From contig NZ_SCML01000057.1 of assembly GCF_005503365.1 (NCBI RefSeq), positions 1 to 40,165 on the forward strand: 40,165 bases of DNA, given 5' to 3'. Made by a program: the position numbers and the translations under genes. Positions 1-7,017 of this stretch are shown in pieces; positions within the stretch are counted from its first letter, which is position 1, and each line of letters begins with the position of its first letter. Below the pieces are notes generated by a model. It ran no database searches, was not told where the DNA came from, and was given only the letters and a program-made list of their open reading frames with translations. This stretch comes from Hydrogenophaga sp. 2FB. Lineage in GTDB: Bacteria > Pseudomonadota > Gammaproteobacteria > Burkholderiales > Burkholderiaceae_C.

Positions 1-13
1 GTGGTGGGGGAGA

Positions 14-538
14 TCAGGCGGCGGCCCATTCGGGGCACACGCCCTCGCGGTTCCAGCCGTTGAGTGGGTTGCCTTCGGTGTCCACTTCGACGTAAACCGT
101 TCGGGGCGTGTAGGGGAAGGTGATGGGCTGCTGGCTTCCACGGCCGGTGAAGCCCGTGCCGTTGGGTTCCAGGAAGACCACGGCATCGATGTCATAGGCC
201 TGACCGTCGAACCGGTCCGCTTGCTTGAACACGCGGCCGCAGCGGTTGTTCTGCTGGCAGTACCCGTGGTCCACCCACTCGCCCGGATCGCCCGTGAGCG
301 GCGCAACTGGCTCGTAGCGCAGCAACGTCTGGAGCAAGCCCGTCGCATAGCTGGCGCTGAAACCGCTGTGCCCCTGGGTGCCGAACACCAGCACCAGCTC
401 GCGCATGTTCTTGGCCATGAGTTGCCCCATCTCATCGGTGCCGATGTGGGGCAGCTCACGGTCCGCGTGAGACAGCAGGTTGGACGGCTTCGCGCGCAGG
501 ATGCGCACGCACAAAGCGATGCGGGATTTCAAGTTCAT
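14..538 (-). CDS. Conserved phage protein of unknown function
   Basis: This 174-residue protein starts at an ATG and is the last gene seen in the leftward early operon. It is soluble, with no membrane segment or signal. The C-terminal half has a run of Gly, Asp and aromatic residues (FDGQAYDIDAVVFLEPNG) and a Tyr/Pro-rich end, a pattern I associate with hypothetical proteins found beside ERF/YqaJ recombination genes in Burkholderiales phages. No catalytic motif is visible. It lies 28 bases after the coiled-coil gene and probably shares its transcript from PL. Function unknown. Confidence 0.7.
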   Translation of the reverse strand: MNLKSRIALCVRILRAKPSNLLSHADRELPHIGTDEMGQLMAKNMRELVLVFGTQGHSGFSASYATGLLQTLLRYEPVAPLTGDPGEWVDHGYCQQNNRCGRVFKQADRFDGQAYDIDAVVFLEPNGTGFTGRGSQQPITFPYTPRTVYVEVDTEGNPLNGWNREGVCPEWAAA

Positions 539-566
539 GAGTGCTCCGGGTGGTGAGGGGAAAGGG

Positions 567-1715
567 TCAGGCGGCCACGCCTTGGGCCACGCCCTGGACG
601 TGGCGCACGATGGCGGCGCAGATGCGGGGGAAGTCGCTCTCGCGATAGAGACGCGCGTTGCGCTCCACCGTGGCGGTGAAGCCGAGCGATTCGATGAAGT
701 CGGCGGTGACGATGAAGCCCAAGCGGGTGTTGAGCTCGCCGAGTTTCACGGTGGGCTTCTCCAGCTCGATGTCGTCGTTGAGGTCGCAGAACACGCTGCG
801 CTTGCCCTCGGGGGTCAGCATGATCGGCTCGCCGTTGTCCTTGAACGTCGTGGTGCTGTACATGGGTGCGCCGTTTTCGTAGGTATGCACAGCAGGCGTG
901 GCCGCCACCTTGATGGCGTCTTGCGCCTTGCGCTCGGCCTCGGCTTCTTCCTCTGCGCGGCGCGCGGCGATCGCGTCCTGCTCAGCCTGGAACGCTGCTG
1001 CTTTCGCGTCCAGCTCGCGCTGCGCTTCGGCCAGGCGCTCGGCCTGCGCGCGGTTCTCGGCGGCAATGCGCTCGTTCTCCACGCGCTGCAGCTCGACTCG
1101 TGCCTCTTCGTCTTCGCGCGCCTTGGCCGCATCGAACATGGAGCGCATGGCGGCCAGGGTCTCGGCCTGGGCGGTGGCGGCCTCACCGGCGAACTCTTCC
1201 CAGGTGGCCGCGTCGGTCACCATGCGTTCGACCTGCTCGATACCGACGGCGATGCGAGCGGATGGCAGGCCCTGTGCCTTGCCCACGCATGCGCGGATCA
1301 CGGCGAGCCGGTTCTGATGCACGGCCACGCGCTCGGCTTCGATTCGTTCGCGCTCGGCCTTCTCGGCGGCGCGTCGGGTTTCGTCGGCTCGGATCTGGGC
1401 ATCGATCGGCTGTTCCAGCGCCTCGATCTCGGCGGTGATGCGTGCGGCCTCGGCGTCGATCTTCTTGCCGAACTCCAGCGCGGGCGCCTTGAATTCCTTG
1501 CGGCGCTTTTCCAGGCCGGTGCGCAAGGTGGTCAGCTCCAGGCGTGCGGCGCGCGCTTCCTTGTCGCCCTTCGTGGTGGTCATGTCGAAGGTGGCGCCGG
1601 TGTATTTCTCGCGCAGCGCGGCCAGGGCGGCCTCGGTTTTGCTGTACTGCACGAGCACGCCGCCGGCGTTGATCTCTGCGCGGTCGATCAAATCGATGGG
1701 GGTTTCAGTCGTCAT
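567..1715 (-). CDS. Coiled-coil phage protein next to recombination genes
   Basis: This 382-residue protein has a long, highly charged alpha-helical middle (about residues 40-240) rich in Ala, Glu, Arg and Lys, with heptad-like runs typical of a coiled coil. A globular C-terminal domain follows (about 270-382). I placed the start at the ATG at 1715 because it follows the stop of the exonuclease gene by 10 bases; the open frame further upstream is Pro/Arg-rich and overlaps that gene. Proteins like this are common between exonuclease and annealing genes in phages and are sometimes labelled DUF1351-like or TolA-like because of the helix. A structural or regulatory role in the recombination complex is only inferred. 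Confidence 0.75.
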   Translation of the reverse strand: MTTETPIDLIDRAEINAGGVLVQYSKTEAALAALREKYTGATFDMTTTKGDKEARAARLELTTLRTGLEKRRKEFKAPALEFGKKIDAEAARITAEIEALEQPIDAQIRADETRRAAEKAERERIEAERVAVHQNRLAVIRACVGKAQGLPSARIAVGIEQVERMVTDAATWEEFAGEAATAQAETLAAMRSMFDAAKAREDEEARVELQRVENERIAAENRAQAERLAEAQRELDAKAAAFQAEQDAIAARRAEEEAEAERKAQDAIKVAATPAVHTYENGAPMYSTTTFKDNGEPIMLTPEGKRSVFCDLNDDIELEKPTVKLGELNTRLGFIVTADFIESLGFTATVERNARLYRESDFPRICAAIVRHVQGVAQGVAA

Positions 1716-1725
1716 GGTGGGGGCC

Positions 1726-2430
1726 TCAGAAGTCGAAGGTTTCAGGGATGCGTGCGGCCGCGGCGGCGCGCACAGGGGCAGCGCCAGGCAGCGCATGGGA
1801 GGTGGTGAACTCGGCGAGCACCTGGGCGTAGTACTGGCGGGCGGCCTTGATCTTTTCGACCATGGCGGCTTCGAGATCGCGGTCTCGCTCGACGGTCCAG
1901 GTGGTCAGGCGCATGTGCTCGGGGATGTGATCCACGAAGTGCATGGACGGTGGCTCGTAGCGCGTGAGGTGCTCCGGCGTCGTGATCAGCGCGTAGTTCA
2001 CCTCCCAGCTGTCGGCATCCCAGAGCCACATGTAGCCGCGCATCTGCCACTCGTAGAGCTTGTCCACGCAGTCGACCAACGCGATCGGGAAGCTGGCGAC
2101 AGACCACGAGCTTTTCAGGTCATGGCCGCGGCGCGCGCGAGCGTCGAACAGATCGCACTCGCCGGTGATCCAGGCATTCGATTTGCGCTCGGTGTTCTTC
2201 ACCAGCGACAGGCCGCGCACCCGGTTCAACAGTGCGATGGACTCGGGCTCGACCAGGATGCCCTTCTCCATTTCCTTGCTGGAAACTTCGAAGTCCACAC
2301 CGTAGATCGCCTGGGAAACGAGGCTGCGGACGTGGGTCTTCGCGCCCACCGACAGCGGGCCCTCGGCCTTCGTCCTGGGCTCGGTCATCAGCTTGCCGAT
2401 GGAGCTGCAGCGGATCAGGAGGTCATGCAT
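1726..2430 (-). CDS. YqaJ / lambda-exonuclease-like recombination nuclease
   Basis: This 234-residue protein is probably a PD-(D/E)XK nuclease of the YqaJ / lambda exonuclease group, which resects double-stranded DNA 5' ends to give 3' overhangs for annealing. Visible active-site elements in order are Glu61 (GILVEPESI), Asp93 within ITGECDLFD, the DLK motif at 104-106 and the downstream Gln129 in YEWQMRGYM. The length is normal for the phage family. The gene overlaps the end of the ERF gene by 8 bases, so nuclease and annealing protein are translationally coupled, as in lambda red and RecET modules. The assignment rests on motif order and context. Confidence 0.87.
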   Translation of the reverse strand: MHDLLIRCSSIGKLMTEPRTKAEGPLSVGAKTHVRSLVSQAIYGVDFEVSSKEMEKGILVEPESIALLNRVRGLSLVKNTERKSNAWITGECDLFDARARRGHDLKSSWSVASFPIALVDCVDKLYEWQMRGYMWLWDADSWEVNYALITTPEHLTRYEPPSMHFVDHIPEHMRLTTWTVERDRDLEAAMVEKIKAARQYYAQVLAEFTTSHALPGAAPVRAAAAARIPETFDF

Positions 2431-3214
2431 GGTTGCCTCCGCGATCTGCGGCCTGGGCTGCTGCGCGCATGGATGGGAAGTCCTTGTTCAAGCTGCTGCG
2501 CTGCTTCGCGGTCAACCCGCCCCACCATGCCGTGAGAGCCTTCATGCCACCCATAGCGGCATCGCGGCCGAACTCGACCATGGCCTCAAGCTCGCCTTCG
2601 CCTTGCTGCTCACTGCCGCGAGACTTCCGCATCTTGGATTCGTCGTCTTCGCCGCCGGTGGCAGTGCCGGTGATCGCCAGCAGCGACTGCCGTTTGAGGT
2701 AGCTCGCCGTGGTCTGCATGTTTTGCGTCGGGGTGTTTACCGACAGATCGCCTGGAGGGCCTTCAAGCTCCAGGGACTCCGTGTGCCCCTTGCGATGTTC
2801 CAGGTGGCATGTCACCCACACCCAGCCGACATCGTTTTCCACCCCATCGATCATCATCCGCTTGAGGCCGAACTTCTGGTCGTGACGGAAGCCGAAGCCG
2901 TGGCGCGACAGGGCGGGCGAAAGGCGACCAGTCACCTGGTCATACTCGGCTTGGTCGAATGAGCCGCCACGTCCACGGTCGACGTGCTTGGTCTTCGGGA
3001 TGATGATGTTTTCACCACGGAACCCTGCAAAGTCTTCGCGGAATGCCTTGCGGGCTTCGTTTGCTTCCCAGCGCTCCTGCAGGTCCATCAGCTGTTTGAG
3101 CTTGTCCATGTCGGCGCCTTGCTGCACCGCCATCTGCAGGAGCAGGGCCGGCGTGGCCACTTGCTGCAGTGAAGCCGCGCTGGTCGGCTCTTTCATTTCA
3201 ATCACGTCGTTCAT
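2423..3214 (-). CDS. erf: ERF-family single-strand annealing protein
   Basis: This 263-residue protein resembles the ERF superfamily (P22 Erf), which forms rings on single-stranded DNA and anneals complementary strands during phage recombination and genome circularisation. The core lies at about residues 45-190. It contains a charged helix (LMDLQERWEANEARKAF), a GGSFDQAEYDQV segment, the RLSPALSRHGFGFRHD stretch typical of the family, and a TASYLKRQSLLAITG helix. A flexible Glu-rich linker and a C-terminal Trp-containing domain follow. It precedes and overlaps the YqaJ-like nuclease gene, giving an annealase-exonuclease pair. Confidence 0.9.
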   Translation of the reverse strand: MNDVIEMKEPTSAASLQQVATPALLLQMAVQQGADMDKLKQLMDLQERWEANEARKAFREDFAGFRGENIIIPKTKHVDRGRGGSFDQAEYDQVTGRLSPALSRHGFGFRHDQKFGLKRMMIDGVENDVGWVWVTCHLEHRKGHTESLELEGPPGDLSVNTPTQNMQTTASYLKRQSLLAITGTATGGEDDESKMRKSRGSEQQGEGELEAMVEFGRDAAMGGMKALTAWWGGLTAKQRSSLNKDFPSMRAAAQAADRGGNHA

Positions 3215-3232
3215 GGCTTTCTCGGTGGTGGG

Positions 3233-3331
3233 TCAATAGGTGCGCCAAGCGGCGCGGATGGCTTTGCGCATGGCAGGCCAGAAGGGCATGCCGCTGCGGC
3301 GGTAGAAGGAAAGCAGGCGCAGGGTGATCAC
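3233..3331 (-). CDS. 32-residue basic small protein
   Basis: This very short gene starts at a GTG overlapping the stop of the preceding cysteine-rich gene in a GTGA junction and ends 18 bases before the erf start. The product is strongly basic with many Arg and aromatic residues (LRLLSFYRRSGMPFWPAMRK). Such tiny Arg-rich proteins are common in early regions of related phages. The coupled start and the lack of any other gene in this gap support it; the function is unknown. Confidence 0.55.
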   Translation of the reverse strand: MITLRLLSFYRRSGMPFWPAMRKAIRAAWRTY

Positions 3332-3552
3332 GAGAACCACCGCACCAGGCCGTAGAACAGGGAGAGGCCCAGCACCACGGCGGTGGTGACATCGCGGGCC
3401 TTCTCGGAACTCAGCACCTCCAGCGGGCCGGGCTTGCATCCCTTGCACCGCGGCGTGCGGTCCTGGCAAACACCCAACTGGTCACAGGTGCGAGCACGCG
3501 CTGGGCAATCGGCGCCGCGCGTGCACTGGCCGTAGTCGGAACAGCAATTCAT
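3328..3552 (-). CDS. Cysteine-rich small membrane protein
   Basis: This 74-residue protein has eight cysteines in its first 39 residues (C3, C4, C10, C16, C23, C29, C36, C39), beginning MNCCSDYGQC. A hydrophobic helix at about 54-72 then leads to the end. I chose the ATG at 3552 because it overlaps the upstream stop by 4 bases (ATGA) and starts exactly at the Cys-rich motif. The pattern suggests a metal-binding or disulfide-bonded head anchored by a C-terminal tail. Homologues with the same MNCC opening are, to my knowledge, frequent in beta-proteobacterial phages, but their role is unknown. Confidence 0.75.
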   Translation of the reverse strand: MNCCSDYGQCTRGADCPARARTCDQLGVCQDRTPRCKGCKPGPLEVLSSEKARDVTTAVVLGLSLFYGLVRWFS

Positions 3553-3806
3553 GACGCCCTCGCTTTCAGCATGGCGTCGGCCATGCGGTATGCATGCTCG
3601 ACAACACCGGTGACGCACCACGCTTGCCACTGCTCGACCGAAAGCGTCTGGTCGGCACGGTCTCCATAGCGCTGGTCATCCGGCACCGCCAACATTCCCT
3701 GCATCGCCTTCGCCGCGAAGTAGTCGCGCAGCGTCATGCCGAAAGCGTGGGTGTTTGGGTCGTGCATGGGCGGAAAGGCTGGCCCGCCGTTGTCGGGGGC
3801 GCTCAT
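3549..3806 (-). CDS. Small phage protein with GMTLRDYFAAKAMQG motif
   Basis: This 85-residue soluble protein starts MSAPDNGGPAFP and contains the motif GMTLRDYFAAKAMQG. That motif is a recognisable signature of a widespread family of small early proteins in siphoviruses and podoviruses of proteobacteria, whose function is undescribed as far as I know. It overlaps the genes on both sides by 4 bases, so it belongs to a tightly coupled cluster expressed from PL. Confidence 0.8.
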   Translation of the reverse strand: MSAPDNGGPAFPPMHDPNTHAFGMTLRDYFAAKAMQGMLAVPDDQRYGDRADQTLSVEQWQAWCVTGVVEHAYRMADAMLKARAS

Positions 3807-4159
3807 GACACGCTCCCGGCGGCCTTGGCGATGGCGGCGCGATACCGCTCAACGTCAGCGGGGTTGATCTGGTCAAAGAATCGAACCACGTGCTGCAACT
3901 GCTTCAGCAGATCAGGAGCTGCGGCGATCAGGAGCTTGTCGGCCTCACGCTGGGCGACCTCAAGGGCATAGCGCTCGTCCTGACCCTCGTAGCGCTGGAC
4001 GCTGTGTGTGTGTGCGATGTATCCGCCACGGTCACGGACGCCAGATTCAGTCGGCCACCAGGGCGCCGGTGTGTGCTGCGCGCTCGGACCGGTCCACTGC
4101 TCGCGCTCGGCTGCCAGCGCAGCCCGCACGAAGGATTGAGCGGTGTGCGGCGCGCTCAC
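3803..4159 (-). CDS. Early phage protein of unknown function
   Basis: This 118-residue protein begins at a GTG (4157-4159) that overlaps the upstream stop codon in a GTGA junction; the open frame further upstream overlaps another gene and looks non-coding. The protein is soluble, with a predicted helix near the middle and the segment KLLIAAAPDLLKQL. This IAAAPDLL motif recurs in many hypothetical phage proteins that also carry the PAPW motif seen here near residue 30. I cannot assign a function. Confidence 0.72.
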   Translation of the reverse strand: MSAPHTAQSFVRAALAAEREQWTGPSAQHTPAPWWPTESGVRDRGGYIAHTHSVQRYEGQDERYALEVAQREADKLLIAAAPDLLKQLQHVVRFFDQINPADVERYRAAIAKAAGSVS

Positions 4160-4434
4160 GGCGTCACCTCGCACGACAGAACTTCCAACGACTCGCACAG
4201 CTCCGGCAGGTGCGCTTCCTGGGCCTTGCATGCCAGCGTGTCCAGCACCTGACCGATGTAAGCCGGGGTCACCAGCGCGAATGGCGTGTGCTGGATGGCC
4301 GCACACGCGGCGTTGATGTGGTGTTCGTAGGCCTCAGCGTTCGCTGCAGCGCGCTCAGCGTCCAGCGCGTCGTCGACCTGCTGCGGGGTGAGCCGGGGCC
4401 AGCTCTCCCTGCGCTCCACGTTGTCGATTTGCAT
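4156..4434 (-). CDS. First gene of the leftward early operon, unknown function
   Basis: This 92-residue, mostly helical, acidic protein contains five Cys-free helices and then two cysteines near its end. It is the first gene after the PL promoter. Its ATG at 4434 is preceded by GGAGAGAG, a good ribosome-binding site, and by a leader of roughly 36 bases. The leader holds a short hairpin (GGCTCC / GGAGCC around 4451-4467). By position it should be among the first proteins made on induction, a slot that in other phages holds host-takeover or antitermination proteins; nothing in the sequence shows that here. Confidence 0.7.
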   Translation of the reverse strand: MQIDNVERRESWPRLTPQQVDDALDAERAAANAEAYEHHINAACAAIQHTPFALVTPAYIGQVLDTLACKAQEAHLPELCESLEVLSCEVTP

Positions 4435-4476
4435 CTGCTCTCTCCGTTGCGGCTCCGATGTGGAGCCGATGGAGAT

Positions 4477-4505
4477 AATTTACCCAAGGGTAATGAAACA
4501 GTCAA
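4477..4505 (-). promoter_or_regulatory. PL-like early promoter
   Basis: On the minus strand there is a -35 box TTGACT (4500-4505), a 17-base spacer and a -10 box TAAATT (4477-4482), reading left toward the recombination genes. One operator half-overlaps the -10 box and a second abuts the -35 box, so repressor binding should block RNA polymerase. Confidence 0.82.
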
Positions 4506-4518
4506 TACCTGCAGGTAA
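4480..4518. promoter_or_regulatory. Left operator: two repressor/Cro sites
   Basis: Two 14-base palindromes are present: TTACCCAAGGGTAA at 4480-4493 and ATACCTGCAGGTAA at 4505-4518, with centres 25 bases apart. Both match the sites found between the repressor and Cro-like genes. They flank or overlap the PL -10 and -35 boxes. Confidence 0.85.
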
Positions 4519-4547
4519 ACTTTTTTGAGATCGAGGAAACCGTGGAC

Positions 4548-4571
4548 AAAAAAAGCCCGCTCGGGGCGGGC
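4548..4571 (-). terminator. Intrinsic terminator of the repressor operon
   Basis: On the minus strand, GCCCGC (4566-4571), a 5-base loop and GCGGGC (4555-4560) form a stable stem. Seven T residues follow (the A run at 4548-4554). It lies 28 bases past the stop of the last gene of the repressor transcript and upstream of PL, so it insulates the early operon from prophage transcription. Confidence 0.9.
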
Positions 4572-4598
4572 TTGGATGGGAGGTCGGGAGGTTGTGCG

Positions 4599-4997
4599 CT
4601 ATTTCGAGGGCGCAGGATTTGGAGCAGGTGCCTGCGGCAGGGCCGGGATCTGGATCACTATGGGCGGTGGACTTGCCGAAGCCGGCGCCTTTGGGGTCGC
4701 GTTGTTCAGCACGAATGACATTACCGTTATGCCGGCCACACCCAAGCCCGCAGCGGTGCCCACGACCCACTTGATCAAGTTGTTCATGGCGTCAGAGACA
4801 TCAGCCTTGGTGGCCGTCTGATCAATCCGAGTTTCGATGCGAGTCAGCCTGTCGCGCGTGTCCTGCGCGAATTCTTCAAGCTTGATGACGCGGGCTTCCA
4901 TGCCGTCCATGTTACCCCCATCGCCTCCGCTTGGAGGCTCTTGGGGTTCAAAGGAGGGCTCGATCTCTTGGCCCGTGGTGATGTTGTGGACGCCCAT
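4599..4997 (-). CDS. Coiled-coil protein with one membrane segment
   Basis: This 132-residue protein has an acidic Pro/Gly-rich start, a heptad-patterned coiled coil at about residues 50-75 (ARVIKLEEFAQDTRDRLTRI), a single transmembrane helix at about 84-106, and a Pro/Ala-rich tail. The layout is like XhlA-type or small phage membrane proteins. The ATG at 4997 overlaps the previous stop (TGATG). It is the last gene before the terminator at 4548-4571, so it should be made in the lysogen together with the repressor. The role is unknown; a partner for the other envelope-directed proteins of this transcript is an inference. Confidence 0.7.
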   Translation of the reverse strand: MGVHNITTGQEIEPSFEPQEPPSGGDGGNMDGMEARVIKLEEFAQDTRDRLTRIETRIDQTATKADVSDAMNNLIKWVVGTAAGLGVAGITVMSFVLNNATPKAPASASPPPIVIQIPALPQAPAPNPAPSK

Positions 4998-5242
4998 CAG
5001 TCCACCGTATCGCTCAGTTCCATGTAGCCACAGGTAGGGCAGACCCACACAGCGCAGCGGAACTGGAGTTGACCAGAGCTGTACCCCTGCAGATCAGCCT
5101 CGCCTGAGCGCAAATGGTTGTTCAATGACCAAGAGCGCCCGGATTTTTCGAGGAGGCCATGGCCGTAGCGGCAACTCCTCGTCACCTCTTGGTACCTGTG
5201 GCGAAGAAGCCCAGCGAGTTTGTTCGTCGATTGATCTGCCAT
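4997..5242 (-). CDS. Small zinc-ribbon-like protein
   Basis: This 81-residue basic protein has Cys63, Cys68 and Cys71 (FRCAVWVCPTCGYMEL), plus Cys24 in RSCRYGHG. The CPxCG knuckle is typical of zinc ribbons, so metal binding is likely. The ATG at 5242 lies 2 bases before the stop of the nuclease gene, on the operon's reading direction, which supports this start. It sits in the repressor transcript between the nuclease and the coiled-coil membrane protein. Function unknown; nucleic-acid or protein binding are both possible. Confidence 0.65.
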   Translation of the reverse strand: MADQSTNKLAGLLRHRYQEVTRSCRYGHGLLEKSGRSWSLNNHLRSGEADLQGYSSGQLQFRCAVWVCPTCGYMELSDTVD

Positions 5243-5244
5243 GC

Positions 5245-5682
5245 TCAATTTCCTTTGGTTCGAAGTTGTCGCCAGTCCCAAGGTGGCAAGGGGGCTTTGT
5301 CTCCCCACAGCCCAACGCGCGCGGCACGCGCTCCATCCTGCTCCCGAGCCACGGCGGGGTCAGTCAGGTACTTTGTGTAGGCCCAGGCCATGCCAGCGCG
5401 CACCTGCTGCAGGTTGGCGTCCTGACCCTTGCACTCCACGCGCGCCACGGTGCGGCCGTAACGGTCCCTCGTGGTGGGCCTGATGGTTGCCACCTGCTGG
5501 AAGCAAAGCTCGGCCAAGTTCTGGCGGCTGCGGTTGCCGAACGGCTGCGCCTTCTCAGGAGCGTCGATCTCGGCCAGCCGTACCTTCACCTGTTCATAGG
5601 CGCCGGGATCGCCACAGCGCGCGGTGAGGGTGTCGCCATCCGCGATTGCCACGACCAGGCAGAACAGGGCGGCTGCACCCAC
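5245..5682 (-). CDS. Staphylococcal-type (thermo)nuclease
   Basis: This 145-residue protein is an SNase-family Ca-dependent nuclease that should cut DNA and RNA. The family's active-site residues are all present: Asp17 in DGDT, Arg35 and Asp40/Glu43 in VRLAEIDAPE, and Arg77 in DRYGR. The first 14 residues are hydrophobic, but there is no basic n-region or clear cleavage site, so export is uncertain. The start is a GTG only 3 bases after the lipoprotein stop and in the same frame as it (UGA CAG GUG). It belongs to the repressor transcript and is probably expressed in the lysogen. A role against incoming phage DNA, or in host nucleic-acid turnover, is inference. Confidence 0.88.
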   Translation of the reverse strand: MGAAALFCLVVAIADGDTLTARCGDPGAYEQVKVRLAEIDAPEKAQPFGNRSRQNLAELCFQQVATIRPTTRDRYGRTVARVECKGQDANLQQVRAGMAWAYTKYLTDPAVAREQDGARAARVGLWGDKAPLPPWDWRQLRTKGN

Positions 5683-5685
5683 CTG

Positions 5686-6048
5686 TCAGCTCGTGCGAAT
5701 CACCAGCTCGCGCGGCTCTGGCCAGTCATTGGGACGCCCCCACTTCACCAGCCGTCCGTTGTGAAAGTAGAACCACAGCTGGTCCTGCTCAAGCCGGCCG
5801 CCGACGCCGGTCCAGTAGTTGTGCGAGAGCTCCATGGCCTCCACCTGCTGGCCTCCGATGGCCGTCTGCCCTCTGGTGACCATGTCGGGGAACAGGGTGC
5901 GCAGCTGCGGCTTAGTCATGCCCAGCGACACCTCGTCAAGTTGTCGGGCGTATTCCTTGGTGATAGGGGAATAGCTCAGGCTGTAGATGTGGTTTGCGCA
6001 GCCCGTTAGGGCGGCCAGAAGGGCGGCGGCAGCAATGATCGTTCGCAT
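5686..6048 (-). CDS. BamE/SmpA-like lipoprotein
   Basis: This 120-residue protein has an N-terminal lipoprotein signal with lipobox LTGC ending at Cys17; the +2 residue is Ala, compatible with outer-membrane sorting. The mature part has the LGMTKPQLRTLFPD turn-helix and a later WFYFHNGRLVKWGRP strand pair, a pattern of the BamE/SmpA/OmlA fold used for protein-protein contacts at the outer membrane. It is in the repressor transcript, directly before and in frame with the nuclease. A phage lipoprotein expressed in the lysogen often changes the surface or blocks superinfection; that is inference here. Confidence 0.8.
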   Translation of the reverse strand: MRTIIAAAALLAALTGCANHIYSLSYSPITKEYARQLDEVSLGMTKPQLRTLFPDMVTRGQTAIGGQQVEAMELSHNYWTGVGGRLEQDQLWFYFHNGRLVKWGRPNDWPEPRELVIRTS

Positions 6049-6063
6049 GTTCGTGTCCCAAGA

Positions 6064-6255
6064 TCAATCGCGGCGCGCAGGCCACATGGTGAAGGCCAAA
6101 TACCAGAGAGTGGCGATGTTCACCAAAGGAATGTGCAGCGCAATCGAGAGAGCCGGATGGTGTCCAGTCTTGCCCACAATCCGCCAAAGCGGCCAGGCAA
6201 CGACCACGATGTAGATCAACACCACCAACCAATGCCAGATTGAAAAACTGCCCAA
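6064..6255 (-). CDS. Small inner-membrane protein
   Basis: This 63-residue protein has two hydrophobic segments (about 5-22 and 32-55) and begins MGSFSIWHWLVV. The start is a TTG at 6253-6255 preceded at a good distance by AAGGAGA (6260-6266 region), which outweighs the absence of an ATG. It lies between the repressor and the lipoprotein, so it is the second gene of the prophage-expressed transcript. Similar SIWHWLVVL proteins are small hypothetical membrane proteins; it may form an envelope unit with the lipoprotein that follows. Confidence 0.75.
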   Translation of the reverse strand: MGSFSIWHWLVVLIYIVVVAWPLWRIVGKTGHHPALSIALHIPLVNIATLWYLAFTMWPARRD

Positions 6256-6287
6256 GATGAGTCTCCTTAAAAAACTGTCCGATGCAG

Positions 6288-7007
6288 CTAGAACTGCTCG
6301 CTTTTCCAGACGGTGAGCACCTTGCCCAGCACCTCGAAATCCATGGTCTTCTGGTCGATGTCAAAGGGATCGTAGTCGGGGTTCTTCGACTTGGCGCGCA
6401 GCACCAGTCCCGTGGCGGTGGGGATGCGCTGCAGGGCCTTGATGAAACCATGGTCCCCCACCCGAAAGAAGAACACCGCGTCCGTGTCCACCACCTTGAC
6501 GCCGCGGTCCACGAGCAGCGGATCGCCCGGGTTGAACATCGGCCGCATGGACGGCCCGAAGCCGGTGACGATGCAAAGGTTCTCGATCGCCGAGTAGCTG
6601 CGCACATTGAGGCGCAGCCAGTCATGGTCCACGCGCCAGCTCTTGATCACTCCGGGTTGATCGTCCAGCAAAAGACGGCCAGCGCCCATTCCGCCGCCGA
6701 CCTCGAATTGCCGAATCTCCACGTCATCGCCTTGTATTTTGTATTGCGCCACCGTCTCTTGCACGCTGTGCACGAGACGGATGCCCTTGGCGGGCACTTC
6801 GTCCATCCAGCCCTCGGGTTTCTTTGCCCCGTGCTCGAGCTTGCGTGCCGTCACCTCGCCAATGTTCTTGTAGCCATCGTCGCCAGGTTCCCTGAGCGCG
6901 CGGCTGATGTAGCTCGCCGCCACGCCTGAGCTGCGGGACAGCTCTGCAGCTGACAGCACCGTCAATAGCTCGCGAAGTTTCGCCCTTCGGCGATCGAAAA
7001 CGTCCAT
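6288..7007 (-). CDS. LexA/CI-type self-cleaving phage repressor
   Basis: This 239-residue protein has an N-terminal helix-turn-helix (about 18-40, AELSRSSGVAASYISRAL) and a C-terminal S24 peptidase domain. The catalytic Ser153 lies in FGPSMRPMF and Lys190 in HGFIKAL. A likely self-cleavage Ala-Gly pair is at 109-110 (GMGAGRL). It should bind the operators at 7018-7070 and 4480-4518, keep the phage dormant, and be inactivated by RecA during SOS. The ATG at 7007 was chosen because the longer frame runs through the operator region. It is the first gene of a leftward transcript that continues to the terminator near 4548. Confidence 0.93.
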   Translation of the reverse strand: MDVFDRRRAKLRELLTVLSAAELSRSSGVAASYISRALREPGDDGYKNIGEVTARKLEHGAKKPEGWMDEVPAKGIRLVHSVQETVAQYKIQGDDVEIRQFEVGGGMGAGRLLLDDQPGVIKSWRVDHDWLRLNVRSYSAIENLCIVTGFGPSMRPMFNPGDPLLVDRGVKVVDTDAVFFFRVGDHGFIKALQRIPTATGLVLRAKSKNPDYDPFDIDQKTMDFEVLGKVLTVWKSEQF

Positions 7008-7017
7008 GCGATTGAAG

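Noticed and set aside
480..1808. Long plus-strand open frame of 442 codons opposite the coiled-coil gene
   Set aside because: Gly/Leu/His-rich composition of a mirror frame; the minus strand has the recognisable, coupled genes.
5094..6009. Plus-strand open frames opposite the nuclease and lipoprotein
   Set aside because: They lack start signals and any recognisable pattern; the minus-strand genes carry clear motifs.
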